From contig OZ034968.1 in assembly GCA_964030785.1 (NCBI GenBank), positions 58,686,299-58,750,298 of the forward strand: a stretch of DNA of 64,000 nt, in the 5' to 3' direction. The position numbers and the translations under genes are program-made. The DNA is from Siderastrea siderea. Its lineage: Eukaryota; Cnidaria; Anthozoa; Scleractinia; Rhizangiidae. Below the pieces are notes generated by a model. That model saw nothing but the letters and a program-made list of their open reading frames with translations, did not search any database and was not told where the DNA came from. The number at the start of each line of letters is the position of its first letter. The stretch's first letter is position 1. This document shows, piece by piece, positions 1 to 12,700 of this stretch.

Positions 1-190
1 AAGACACCATGAACTTCATCACCATGACCTTCATCGCCATTACTTTCAACGCAACCTGACACCTGCATCGTCATTACCTTCGTCGCCATCACTTTCAACA
101 CCATCACCTGCGCCATCATCAGCTTCGTCGCCGTCACTTTCATTGCCATCATCCGCAGCAGCATCACTTGCCTCGCCATCACTGCTATTG
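1..190 (-). repeat. Partial copy of an acidic-ORF repeat
   Basis: About 180 bases here are nearly identical to 2697-2860. On the minus strand both copies encode the same Asp/Glu/Gly/Ser-rich stretch (repeats like ESDGDE) and end at the same VRLR-stop. The copy runs off or breaks near the left window edge, so its beginning is not seen. The function is unknown; it may be a fragment of a transposon-encoded acidic protein or a local duplication. Confidence 0.6.
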
Positions 191-890
191 TCTTTTGCGA
201 CATGTACTTACAGCGCCTGATTTTAGGACGCGCGGCATAATAATTTGCATGTTCAGAACAAGTCGGCTGTGATTGGTCAGAAGACCTTGCCTTTGGGAAT
301 ACCTCGAGTCTCTTTGCGATTCCACTGCTGTCAATCAAACGGTTGGAAGTGTGAAGCAAATTTCAAGATGCGAGAAAGTGAACAATCGGGCCCTAATTAG
401 GCTGCACTCTCTATTCAAACCTTTTGAATAGAGAGATGCGTCAAAGAGTTCGCGAGCAAATTTTATCATGGACTGTCTAAACGTTATCTGAAATAGTTTA
501 TGCAAACCAAGCAGTTTTAAAGCGGTTGAGGCCAGCGCGAAGCATTACCTGCCCGCCACGAGAGAAACGCCAAAAATTATTTCCCGCGCTTTGCAGGAAT
601 TGCATTCGCCAAAAAACCCCGGGCTGTCGGTATGTGTGTTGACTAGCGAGCTTGAAGCGCGAAAGGTTAGCCACGCGCGACTTAAAAGGGCCAAAAATTT
701 GACTCACGCTTTGCAAAAAATCATTTGCCCCGTTTGTCTACAGGCCTGTTTGTGTCTAGCGAGCTTCATCGCGCTTCATTAATCACTTCAGCGCGAAGAA
801 TTAAACCACGCGCGACTAGACCGGTGCTCGACAAATTTTGACGCTCGTCATTTTATGACTTTACAAGCGGATCGCGGTTATTGGAAATTA
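191..890. other. Gene-free stretch with a degenerate direct repeat
   Basis: No gene is recognised. Around 570-820 there are two diverged copies of a unit of roughly 120 bases. The shared words are CCAAAAATT, GCTTTGCA, CTAGCGAGCTT and CCACGCGCGACT. This is probably an old local duplication inside repeat DNA. Confidence 0.35.
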
Positions 891-1682
891 TGCATCAGTC
901 AATTCCAGCGGTGCCCATCCCCCCCCGGGCCAACCCCCGGGCATTAGCATTTTTTTTTTAAAAATGGCAAATTCCCGGGGGTGGGGACAAGTAAGTCCGT
1001 CAAATGCCCCGGGGTGGGACCAAAACAGAAGGCAAATGCCCCACCCCCGGGATCATCTAGAAAGCAACACTGCTCAAGATTTTAATAATAAATCATAACA
1101 AAAAAAGTGTCACTCATCATTATTATCAATGCGCTTCGGTTTAATATTTTATAACTGTGCGTCTCCCCTTCCGTTGTTCATTTGTTTTCAAAATAATACT
1201 TTATTAATATCAATAACACGTTCATTTATTTGATTTTGACATACACAACTTATAAGCGTTTTATAAGCTATATTAAAACAAATGCTTTATAAATAATTTC
1301 GAAGAACTGAAAATGCATGATCTGTATTTAACAAACGGCCAAAAACATAAAATCTTTTTACTAAACTGGTCACCTCGGATAGCTTAAAAATCCATATAGT
1401 ACGTAGAATTAATTTCACTTCATACAGTATTTAATCAACAAACGATGAAATCAATCAGCGAACAGCATCAAAGGAATGGAAGATCATGGACGACCTCAGA
1501 CTGACTACACCGGAACGTTTTTCTCACCTTGTCAAATGCCCCGGGGTCGTCCCGGGAGTAGGCAAATGCCCGACCCCCGGGCAGTGATAAAATTTCAAAT
1601 GCCCCACCCCCGGGATTAAAACGTGAGCAAATGCCCGACTAATGCCCGGGGGGGATGGGCACTGCTGGAATTGACTGATGCA
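891..1682. mobile_element. MITE with TGCATCAG termini and TTA target duplication
   Basis: The left end (TGCATCAGTCAATTCCAGC, then GGTGCCCATC) is repeated inverted at the right end, giving terminal inverted repeats of about 50 bases with few mismatches. TTA flanks both sides (888-890 and 1683-1685), matching the 3-bp target of PIF/Harbinger elements. Subterminal regions carry several copies of a GC-rich word, CAAATGCCC followed by ACCCCCGGG, while the core is very AT-rich. No transposase ORF is present, so this is a non-autonomous element. The superfamily assignment rests only on the TSD. Confidence 0.7.
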
Positions 1683-2696
1683 TTACGCTCGCTCCCTTAG
1701 CACCGCTTAACTGAAGTCCTGAGGACTTCAGTTTACCAAAATAATCTTATCAATGCAGGAAGACAAAGAGAAAAGTGAAATAAACAAGCCTTACTTTCTT
1801 TATCGTGTGATCATAAATAAACAAGCGCCCGCCTCAAAAAGGTTTTTATTTACGCCAATAATCATCTGGATCATACTAGAAAGGGGAATATGCTTCTATG
1901 CGTGGTCAATATGTGCGAGGTGTTCGTTAAGCTGTTTATGATCGCAGTTATCGTGGAGACGTAACATCTGCGTAACATACAGCGATCGCGAAAACACGTG
2001 TGTGTGTCTTTTTTTTGGATTTTTTTTGCGGAATTCTGGTGTTATTATCAGTTTCTCACACTTTACTGACTCACACCGCAATACAATACTTAATTACAAT
2101 GGCTTGCGCTCTATTGTTTATGGAGGCGGAGTTATGAATTCATTAGAACACTCGCGGGAAGTTTAAGAGCGGTCAAATCAACTCCCGTGGGGGGCTCTGT
2201 GGGACGTATTTGCATGTAAGTTCAGTTTTGCGGGAGTTGGTTTCAGAAAAGCTGAAATCGATAATACTTCCAACTGTCAGATTTGCGCGAAAACTCGGCA
2301 AGTGAGTCTTTAAATGTGAAGTATAAATAGCCATATGAACGCTAACTTGCTTACATCTTATTTCTCGAGATTTTCAATCTAAAAGTGTCGGTCCCATACA
2401 GACAGAGCGTAAAAATAGCTACATTTGAGGTCGAAAACGATAATGCTTCCCAAACAGCTACACACCTAAAAACAGTCGCATTTGCTTCATTAACATCCCT
2501 TCTACAAAAGCCATATGAACGCTAACCAGTAAACTTAACCGTTTTCCCGTAAAATTAAAACTTCCGAGTGGTCCTGACCGGTTTTGCCCAACTTTCTTTG
2601 TTATTTTGTGTACTTTCGCTAACGAGCTTTCAAATGTTCGCGCGAGAAAGGGCGTAAAAGTCCCGGATGTGTCGCGGCATTCTGGGCGATGATCAC
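1683..2696. other. No gene recognised
   Basis: This AT-rich stretch contains short ORFs with no recognisable similarity. A word (CCATATGAACGCTAAC) occurs twice, near 2331 and 2510, hinting at another small duplication. Confidence 0.3.
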
Positions 2697-2719
2697 CATG
2701 ACCTTCATCGCCATCACTT

Positions 2720-2941
2720 TCAACGCAATCTGACACCTGCATCGTCATTACCTTCGTCGCCATCACTTTCAACACCATCACCTGCGCCATCATCAGCTTC
2801 GTCGCCGTCACTTTCATTGCCATCATCCGCAGCAGCATCACTTGCCTCGCCATCACTTTCATCGTCATAATTTGCGTCGTCACCACTTTCAGTTCCAGCA
2901 AAACTTAAAAACCTACTGAAGTTCGGATTTTGCAGTGTCAT
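2720..2941 (-). CDS. Hypothetical acidic ORF (possible transposon protein fragment)
   Basis: This 73-residue open frame starts MTLQNPNFSRF and becomes a low-complexity acidic tail of Ser-Asp-Gly-Glu repeats. It was not recognised as any family. The acidic part is duplicated near the left window edge with the frame kept open. Such acidic, Ser/Asp-rich N-termini occur in several transposase families and in nuclear proteins, so it could be a transposon-derived first exon. It could also be a chance frame through a GAY-rich repeat. Support is only the open frame and the duplication. Confidence 0.25.
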   Translation of the reverse strand: MTLQNPNFSRFLSFAGTESGDDANYDDESDGEASDAAADDGNESDGDEADDGAGDGVESDGDEGNDDAGVRLR

Positions 2942-3637
2942 CTAAAAGACTACATCCTGAAGATATCAACGCCGCGGCCCATTTCTTTTGTCTCTTTCCT
3001 AGTTGGATGGCAATCTCTGTGCGTAAAACCTTTGTACACGTCTTTCTTAAATCTCATCCATTCTAGCTAAACGCCTCACCTTTTTCAGTTTCTTCCTCTT
3101 GCTGCTATTCTGTTAACTTGATCGCGACTTCCTTTTCGTCGCAGAAAATGTGTGTTTAAACGCTTATTCGCAAGTTTGCTGTAGCTCGACTAGTCCAGAG
3201 CGTACACTGTCTAATTCCCTTTTCATAGCGTTGCAATTCAAACAATTTGTCAAAGTCATGAGCAGTTTTTCGCGCAGTCAAAATCTGCCCAGAAGAGTGT
3301 ATGGTTGTTTTGAGGTGTTCCTTGAGATCTTTTCCAAGCTTTTTAAGGGATGTTTCAATAGTTTCTATACACAGCAACTTCTGCCTGATAGTTCCCGAGT
3401 CACGTGGTTTGGTTACATGATTTTCCCGAAGGAGAAATCCGTCTTGCGAAAGGATCTTAAATTACAGATTTTATTTGCTCGGAGAGCGGAGAGTAGCGGA
3501 AACGCTTTCAAGATTACGAAGATTACGAAGCCATATACAGGGAACGAAAATTAAAAACCTGAAAGTTGCTGTACTGGACATGTACATTGCTAAGCGGAAG
3601 TTGAAGCAATCAAAGGGGGACGTTAAAACGAGAAAAA

Positions 3638-3958
3638 GTGGATGTCATAACAGCAGACATCGGTAGGTCGCTGGTTCCCGATAGCCTTCAAGTTCCCAAA
3701 GACAGTGATAGCGACGATGATGATGGTGGTGATGATGACGATGTTGTGGTGCAGGAAATTGGAAGTGATATTGACGATAGAGGGGATTTTGACGAAGTCT
3801 ATGATAAAATTGAAGACGAAGGTGAAGCAGTTGTGGAGGTGGAGGAGGAGGAGGAGGAGAGGGAGGAGGAGAGCATTACCACACTTTTACATACAACAAG
3901 ATCTGGTCGAATTTGCAGGACACGGAAGGGGAGAGCAAGCGCTTTGGATTTTTCATGA
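3638..3958 (+). CDS. Hypothetical acidic protein fragment ending in a TRSGR motif
   Basis: This open frame of 106 residues carries an acidic block (DSDSDDDDGGDDDD), a second acidic run of Glu from a GGA-rich stretch, and a basic C-terminus with TTRSGRICRTRKGR before the stop. The motif order, acidic region followed by T-R-S-G-R, resembles C-terminal tails of uncharacterised transposon-associated proteins in cnidarian genomes, from memory only. Start and splicing are uncertain; it may be the last exon of a decayed gene. Low codon complexity lowers confidence. Confidence 0.22.
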   Translation: MDVITADIGRSLVPDSLQVPKDSDSDDDDGGDDDDVVVQEIGSDIDDRGDFDEVYDKIEDEGEAVVEVEEEEEEREEESITTLLHTTRSGRICRTRKGRASALDFS

Positions 3959-3959
3959 C

Positions 3960-5398
3960 GGAGCGGGAAATTTCAAAGTTTTTATTTAATCACTAGTCAC
4001 CAGATAGTAAAAAAAAAAGCCGCTGCAAAAATAACTCTGGAACACTTTGAATGTCAAGATTTCAACCATTTGAATGTTTTCTTGGCAGCGTTTTTAAATA
4101 CACACCTGACTTCATGTTTTTAAAGAGTTAATACTAATTCGGAACCAAGTTTACGTGGCTGCGCACTTGTGTCCAGGCACACTTTGCCACGGGTAATTTG
4201 CCGTTGTCTTTAATACTTCTCTGAATTCAGGGGCGTAGCGTCCATATACGCACGTACGCACGGGCGTACATTTGAAATGCGAGAAAAATATATTTCTATT
4301 GCCTGAAGGTGTTTTTATCATTAAATTGTTATATTATTTCGTATCATAGTGATGCAACTTTATGTAAAATTTTTCATTATTCCATTACGAATGGAAAGAA
4401 ACACTGTGAATAATAGTGAATGTCAATAAACGGGTCACGTCTACAGCTATTACGAAGTGATACGGAGATCACTGGGGACGAGTTCGAAGCCGAGGTCACA
4501 AGATGGAGGCACAAAAATGGAACGGAAATGATCAGCATGTAAGGCCAAAGACTTTGGTTGAGACTCTTGACCACGCAAACCCCCAGTTTTATCCCGTAGT
4601 ATATGTTGTACTTGTAACACTGTTAACGTATCTTGTCTCAACATGCACTGCTGAACGTAGCTTTTGTGATGATGATGAGGCTGAAAACTCCTCTTTGAAG
4701 TACAATGAGTGACAAGAGATTGAGCTCCCTTAATTCTACACATCCATAAGATCAAGGACGTTGACACTGACGGTGTAGTAACAGAGGTTACCTGTCTGAA
4801 TGGTAGACTTTGCTTGTGAACTGTCAACCATGGCGTCACCATTTTTCCTTTTTTTTTGTCATACTGTAGCCTTACCGAAAACACCTATCCAATTGGCTGA
4901 CACATAAATAAAATAAACAACTACTATTGCGTTTTACTACGTATTTATTCATTGAAAATGTTCCCCGAAAAAACGCAGAAAATGGCATTTCCTGGACCCC
5001 AAATTTCAAAATGCTCTGGGGGAGCATGCCCCCAGACTCCTCTAGAGGGGGGCGCCTGCGGCTCTCGAAATACTCTCTTCGTGCGTACAGCTTAAAAATC
5101 GCACGCTACGTCCCTGCTGATTAGCTTATTGGTATCTCACCATGAATTTTTCAAATTGTTCAAGTGTTCAAATTGACTTCCATGTTAGAACAAATCGAAT
5201 AGCGACCATGCAATCCCATTTTGGCGGAGGGTCACAATTGTTTGGGCTGATGTCGAGTGGAGGGCCAAGTTTTTTTGACCTTAATTCGAGGGAGGGTTAA
5301 TATTTTTGGGCCCTCGTTTGCGAAATTTTACCGGCACTCCCCCCCCCCCCCCCCCAATAATTAATGACCGCTCCCTTAAGGCATGCAATATGTAATGG
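3960..5398. other. No gene recognised; homopolymer C run
   Basis: Only short frames are present. A run of about 19 C residues lies near 5338-5356. The stretch 4240-5110 contains transposon-like words but no clear ends. Confidence 0.3.
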
Positions 5399-5706
5399 CC
5401 GTTTTCACACTAGGGACTGGCAAACCGCCTGAGACTGGTTATCTTCTTCAGAGAGATAACCGGTCTCTAGCGTGAAAGTCGTCAAAGCGGGATGGTTAGA
5501 CTTAAAACGAATAATCCGTCCGATTTTATCACCGCAGCCTGTTAGTCCGACTATGTAGACGGATTTCGAGGACGAGTTATCCTACAGAGAGGGATCATTA
5601 ACGATGAACTCGTCTTCAATGAATTCCCGGATATCTTCTTGGGTAACTCATCAGACAAGTGATTCGTCTAGACTCCGTCTAGGCTCCGTCTCTAGTGTGG
5701 AAATGA
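5399..5706. mobile_element. Putative MITE with TTTTCACACTAGGGACT-like termini
   Basis: Imperfect inverted ends are visible: CGTTTTCACACTAGGGACTGG on the left matches the reverse complement of CCGTCTCTAGTGTGGAAATGA on the right. Internal sequence repeats CTCCGTCTAGGCTCC-like words. There is no coding capacity. No target duplication is evident. Confidence 0.45.
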
Positions 5707-6670
5707 CGTCCAATCATATTTCGAAGGAAGTACTTGAAGTATCTAGGTTGGTTAGTCACGAATAGGTCTGAATTCTTTCTTTACTTATTACAGCTGAATT
5801 CTACTATGCTACCGAAGTAAATTGCTTGGCTTTGGGTCAGTTAGGGATCCTTATTTGCTTAAGCTGTTATTGTTAGACAAAGACAAAACATCTGTTCTAT
5901 TGTTGCGTTGGTTTTATATTAAAACAAAACGCTCCCATTGACTGTTGTGTCCACAATTCAGTGACGGCTAAATGGGATTTTGTTTTTGTAATTGGGCTTA
6001 GAAAAAGAAAAATGCAAATTGCCTTTCGTTGCAGTTTGAGTTAAGGTTTCCTGTTTTTTTTTTCTTAAAAGAGTGTTTTTCCAACGTAAAGGAAAACTCA
6101 CTTTTAATTTTTTGTTGATCGACTTGGATGTTTGTAAATACTAACTATTCTTCATTAATGGCATGATATTAGATGCTCGAAGCTTGTAGTGCGAAGGTTG
6201 TTGCTTGTTGCTTCAGATCATACTCGCAAGATGATCGATATATTTCAGTGCTTACGCACTTATCCAATAAGCAGTTCGTTTCTATCTTAACAGATAAGTA
6301 GTTAATTTTCCGTTCGTTTTATACATCAATGATCGAGCACTTGAGATTGAGACACTTGAATGGTACTTCGCGCTCGGCCGAAGGCGATGTTCATTTCAAG
6401 CCTTCGCAAAATTTTCACAGAACTCACTCACCCAATTTCCCTCTTTCTCCTTCGATGGAACAAATCTCCGTCCTTTTGCCATATTGCTTGTCCACAAAAG
6501 ACGTTCTTTGAGTTATCAGTAGTTATTACATCTCCGAAATTCTGCGGCGAGAGTGAATTATTAAACTGTAACTTGTCTGAAGTGTTTTGTTTTGTAATCC
6601 AATCTCCCAGTTGCTAAGACGCCTTGGCAACCATGCACGCTGACCACCAATAATTGCTTTGGTTTCATCA
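5707..6670. other. PLPBP upstream region
   Basis: This AT-rich flank lies upstream of the first PLPBP exon. No TATA box or other promoter element can be assigned with confidence. Two overlapping short frames at 6329-6617 look like chance. Confidence 0.3.
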
Positions 6671-6700
6671 ATGGCGGCCATGTCGGAGATTCATGAATGA
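6671..6700 (+). promoter_or_regulatory. Short upstream ORF before PLPBP
   Basis: ATGGCGGCCATG begins a 9-codon frame that ends in TGA 20 bases before the PLPBP start codon at 6721. It is out of frame with PLPBP. If the transcript begins upstream of 6671, this uORF would be translated first and could lower PLPBP initiation. The transcription start is not known from sequence. Confidence 0.35.
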
Positions 6701-6720
6701 AGCGATTTTCAATTTTGTCC

Positions 6721-9700
6721 ATGGATGGAATAGGGGTTGCTCTTCGGAGTGTTCTTTGTCAAGTTAAAGAGGCAACGAATAAGCGGCCAGGCGTAAGTGT
6801 ACAATTTAGTATTAAATACCTGTTATTAAAATGATACGGAAAAAAGGAAAGACACTTCTACGACTTCTACAATATCAGAAGTTAAGACTCAAGCTTAAAA
6901 ATATCGGTATTCAGAGGTTAGCTCATTTCATGTACTCAGTTTCCAGTGTTAATGTTCGCCATTAAACATGTTAAGACCTACGTGCATAATAATGGTTATA
7001 ATTCCAAACAATTATTATTCTTAAGCCTAATATTTGTTAAAGCATAACGTATTACAGCTTATTGGAAGATAAAGAAGCTAAGAAATTACGTAACGTGATA
7101 TGCACTAAAAGTTTTTTGTTTTCGCCGTTTCAATTTTTAAAATGTGGCCCATTAACCCTTTTAGCCCTGATGTAAAAATACATATTCTCCTTACTGTTCT
7201 CCATACACTTCTGATATGGAACTAGTGAGGAGAATTTGTCTTAAGGAGGCTTGAAAGGGTTTTTAGCCGCGCGTGCGCGGGTAGCCTACACATGACATAG
7301 CAAGAATGCACGCGTCAGCTGAGTGAATCCAAATTTCTATTAATAAGCCACGCATGCAAAATATTGGAAGTTAAATGGGGCGTAAAATCGTGAAAACCGG
7401 AAATAGAACTTGCACGAAACATTTGCATTTATCTCGAAATTTAGCTTGGTGACCCATCCTGATTTTTTGCATGCATGTAACACTAAGTGTGCCAATTCAA
7501 ATAGAAACTTTTGGAAGAAAGTTATTCAGTGGAATTTTTTTTTAATTCATAAAATGGCTTTTTCAATATAACTTAAGTTCTACTGAATAACGTTTTGCCA
7601 TACCGTCAGAGAAGTTAAAGAATTTGGGGAGCTTTCTAAAAACGCAATTAAAAGGGTAGGTCACCAACTTAGTTTTTCGGATAATTGACGAAAACTTAAA
7701 TTTAGGGGTTCTTTTTATGGACTTTGATGGTTGTCATGGTAATGGCTATGACGTCACAACTAGCCTTAAAGTACTGCCCGACAAAAGATTTATCATGATA
7801 TTCATAGGTTGCCAACATGCTCAGAAATACTTCCTTGTAATCTTTCCTCGTTTCAAAAGGTTTGTTACATTTAAAAACCCTTTCGAGCCACCTTAATATC
7901 AAGACATCTTATCCTTGGACTTGGTGATCACTCTCTTTATTCTCATCACTTGAATGTTTGAACAAGTATTGATAATGTAAAGAGAAGTTTTATTTTCACC
8001 ACTGTAAGGACTTAAAGAGTTAAGGGTAAACTCCAACATGCCACGCAAGGTTGAAACAACAGCATGAGAGAAATAAAATGGTGATGGAGGACAAGATTGC
8101 CGCTACAAAATTGTGACAGGGAGAGAAATAAGGAAATGAGAAAAATTTTGACAGATATGTGTGTCATGTACCAAGCCTTGGACATGACGAGTTTTGAAAT
8201 TCGGATGGCAGACATGTAGTGGTGTGCCGATCATCGATTATAATCGATCATTCATCGAAAACTTTAAGCGATGCAATAATGTATTATGGATGTTGCACAA
8301 TCCATGAATAGCTTTTTAATTTGTTCTTAACCTCTTGTGAAGTGCCTAGAGCGGAACTGGAAAGGTGCTATATAAATTTTAATTATTAAAATCATCATCA
8401 TTATTATTATCATTATGAATACAGCTTAAGTCAGAATATTTGTGCATAATGTATGCATTACTAATTTTATATTTAATTTTATATTTTATATATTTTATTT
8501 TTTCATTTAATTAGGAACTTCCTAGCATTGTGCCTCGTCTTGTTGCTGTCAGCAAGTTAAAACCATCAGAGTGTATTATTGAAGCTTATCAGCATGGACA
8601 ACGACATTTTGGAGAAAACTATGTAAGAGAAATATTACACACAAAAGCTATTACATAAACTGGCTTTTACATGTACAGCAGGTAATAAAGGTGGTGCCTG
8701 TAGCTGAAATATACATAGTTAAGATTTATTACAACCAACCAGTGTACACGACGTGCAAAACTTAATGAGGTGCTACATAAATACACGTACAGCTGTTAAT
8801 CAAAACTTAGTGCAAAGAGGAAACAGCTAGGTTTTATAAATTTATTAACCAGTGAAAGATTGCATTAATCAGAGAAACTTGAAATTTTAATTGCTCTTGG
8901 GTACAGGTTGTGATAAAAGGTCAAATGGGATTGTAGCCAAAGTCAGACATTTGCTTATGACCCACAGTCATATCAATACTGTGTGTACATGTATGGTTAA
9001 TTCTTCTTCACACGTTCAAATAAAAAGCTTCCTCCAGTGGTTTACTTGCTGACCGACTTTCAAAAGAAATTCAGTTCAAGCTCAGATGAATTTGTGAATT
9101 TTTGGGTGGGGGTGTGCAACTGTGACTCTGCAATCCTTACCCCTTTCCAGACCATGTTAAGCTGCATTTTGTAACGCTGTTCTAGAGTAGACACCAAAAA
9201 TCCCTACCTTATCATACATGTATAGTCACAAACTGTCAGTTCATATTCCAGACCACTGAACAGCTTCTCAATAAATGACACTCCATCCTAGACTGTATCT
9301 CTGATGTCTATGCCCTATCCCAGACTATAGACTGCTTGAAAACCATACCCCTCACACTGTGGCACATACCCAATGCATTTAGCTTATATATGGGGGTCCC
9401 CCAGTGTCAGTAGCCATTGTGTTGTTCCAGAAAATATCCATACTCCCCCAGCAGAGTGTTTTTTTGGTTTGAACCCCCCTCCCCTCTGGAAATTCCAGTT
9501 TAGGCTCATACTTTCCTCTAAAAATTTTGGCCTTTTAAGACCGCCCCTCCTCCTCGGAATTTCCAGTGACCCTCTGTGGTGGGGGTATGGATATTTTCTG
9601 GAACCACACATTAGAATGGGGAGTGAAGTCAAATGGTTTTATTGTCTCATCTTTTGAATTCATACTTTGTAGGTTCAGGAACTGATAGAAAAATCCAGTG

Positions 9701-12700
9701 ATCCAAGGGTAGGATTAAAATAATATTGCATATTTTATACCTTTTTTTAAATCTTTTCCATCTTTTCTCGTAGCTCAGTGGTTAGAGCATCCGACTAGTG
9801 TACGGAAGGTCGTGGGTTCAAATCCCATCTGGAACTCAGAATTTTTTCTGAGTTTCCTCTCTCCACACATCATTCTATTTTCATTTCTTTTCCATCCAGG
9901 TGTAGAAAATAAAATTATGAACTGTTGGGGAAACATATTGAGGTCAAGTTGGGTGTTTTAAAAGTCTGTGGTGGACTAGCTAGGATCCCAACCAAGGGAA
10001 GCCTCATTCTCCAAGAGACTGTACTTGACAAGACCAGAAATAGGATTCAGCAAGACGTTTTCATACATTTTCTTTACTCAAGTCATCACCCTCACATTCC
10101 CTCTATTTTAATGGTTTTATTCATGTCCTTTGGATGGATTTCTCATTATCATGGAAGGCAGGGTATTGTATTAGGCATGACCCTGCAAGCTTCTAGCTTT
10201 AAACCTCACCATGCTAAAGGTTTTATGTTATGTTATGTTATGTTATATGCACAAAACACTGAGTAACACAGATTTCAGCACTTAGGGTTACCTATCACCT
10301 ACCTAATGTTTAGAGTGAAGCACAGATTCAAAGTATTTAAGCCGTCTAAGTACTCAGGACTCTACATTATTTAGGTCCATTAAGCACTGATTCTACAGAC
10401 AGTAACATTACTAAGGCAGACAGTTCATGATAGATTATACCAGACTTTAGTGGATTCTGCATAATGGCGCTTGTTGTTGAGCATTCTGCATTCTGCAAAA
10501 TATGAAGGGCTGTTGTCATTTTCATTGATGCTTATAATTTCTTTCAGGTCCAGGAACTTACAGACATAAGGTGGCATTTTATTGGTCACTTACAGACCAA
10601 CAAATGCAACAACCTTGTAGGTAAGGACTCATGATCTGGCTTTTGGGCTAAATTTGAAAAAAGGGCATTTTGTATTTCCACTGTCAAGGGCGTAGCCAGC
10701 CATTTTTTCCCTTTAAGCCCGGGATGTAAGGCAGAAATTAAATTTATTTTACTTTATTTTATTAGCTTTGCCATATAAGAAAACAAAGAGACAGGAAAAG
10801 GAAGTTAAATAAATTACTTATAAAACTAACACAATAAACAAAGCAAACAGTAACACAGAACTCAAGTAAATATGGCAGGGTAACTGCAACAGCGGGTAGG
10901 CAATTACTGTGGGCCTGATTTAAATAAAAACATTAAAATAAACTAAAGTGAAGAGACACTTAATGACAACATGTTACAGGACAAACAAGGATTTGAGAAT
11001 GTACTGTAGCCAACGAACAAGGCTTCGAGACTGTAGCCAACTTTTGTCAAATATCAACTTAGGAACAAGTCATGCCATATTTACCACTGATACCCAATAA
11101 TCAAATCCTTTGCATTACACAAAAGCACAGCTGGTTTCTTTCGCTTGTTGGCTTTTATGAATTTAGTGGAAAATTGACAGTTAACAATATTCAAGGCTCA
11201 CTGATGAAGAATGTCATAGTAAGAATACAGGAGAAGGATGATCAGTGTGATTATAATTACTGACTATCCATCACTCAAATGCAAGCCCTATTGCACAGAA
11301 ATCTCTGCTGGTTTTCTCTGTATCTCTGTGTCGCGAAGCAACCGAGCGAGCGACGAGGTCGTGAGAGGCCTACTAACCTGAAAAAAAATTAAGACGGATT
11401 CCGCTCAACGTTCGAGCAATAAGTGCAAAAATTATTTACCAAAAAACTACTCATAGCACGGTAACATTTTAAATGCTATTTGAAACATCTCACTCTAGTT
11501 CACTTGCCCAAGTGACCCCGCGATTAAATTCTCAAGCATTCTCAAGAAAATTAATTTCAAATCTCGTAAAAGCAGGGTTCAAAATAGCGGCCGGCTACCG
11601 GCGATAGCCGGCACTTTAGCCACCCTTGCCGGCGATTTTTCACCCAAGAAATAGAAAAAAAATGACATCCCATCCCTTGATCGGCAGAATCAACGTCCCT
11701 GAAACGTCATAGTAAACGTTTCATAGCAGAGTAATGCAGCCATGAAACACGTACACACAGACCAAAAGTGATTTGGATGACGTTTTAAAAGCTGTCTAAG
11801 CAAAAAAAATCAACAACAAACTACAGAACGTTAACAATTATTATTGTCTCGATTCTTGTAAATCAAGTCTTATTTCCCGGCACTCTTTTGCTTTCTGGAG
11901 TGTTTTCATACATGATGAACAACGCGACTTTTGAGGAAATAGGCCAGACACGGGGTAGCAGTGCCGCAGCAATTCAGTTCTCTTTTAGGAACCGGGCAAG
12001 TTTTCATTGACGATTTCTTTGTTACCTTATCGCTGTTTTCGTGTGCTTTCGCCTTCTCGTCCAATTTAATTTGCTGGAGGCCAAAGGAAATGTACCGTCG
12101 CGCTGAAAATTAGTGTCTGTTGCGGCATTTATCACTTTCAAAGGCCTGATCTTATTTGTGAAACGCCAGCAAGCGACCCTGCCAGTCCGCGGTCGACGAG
12201 TTTTCCATGCTCAAGTGAAAGATCAAGCAGTCAGAAACGTCGATAGTTAAACTTCAGGCCCACACAGAAAAGGGCACAAGCCCAAGAGACTTGCGCTATG
12301 TCGCAAAAGCAAACATCACTCCTGACAAATACACTCCACAAAGAGAGAGGCCGACCGAAAATTCATAGGCGCACTCACCAAGTTTCATTATCGCCGTGTT
12401 GAACGCAACAATGATAAGTTGCGAAGAGCGAAATCTGATAAATCTAGATCAAAGAGAGACACTGATCGGGCTAAGCAGAACGCCACATGCTTAGTCAAAC
12501 AGTTTTACGAATGTTCTACACTCTTCTACCACTTGAGTGGAAAAGATACATCGATGACCTATTCTCGCCGTGGAATGTTGACAAACTGGTGAAGGAGATA
12601 GAAGAGTTTAGTTCTAGCAAACAGTCACCACCCGACAATTAAATTTACGGCTGAAATCCAAGACAAAGAAATAAACTTCCTGGATACTACTGTTTTCAAA

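Noticed and set aside
9765..9838. Functional tRNA-Thr gene
   Set aside because: The acceptor stem does not pair, the anticodon stem has a mismatch, and a SINE-like tail follows.
9925..10266. 113-residue frame in PLPBP intron 3
   Set aside because: No similarity recognised; it ends in the TTATG microsatellite and ignores the PLPBP exon structure.
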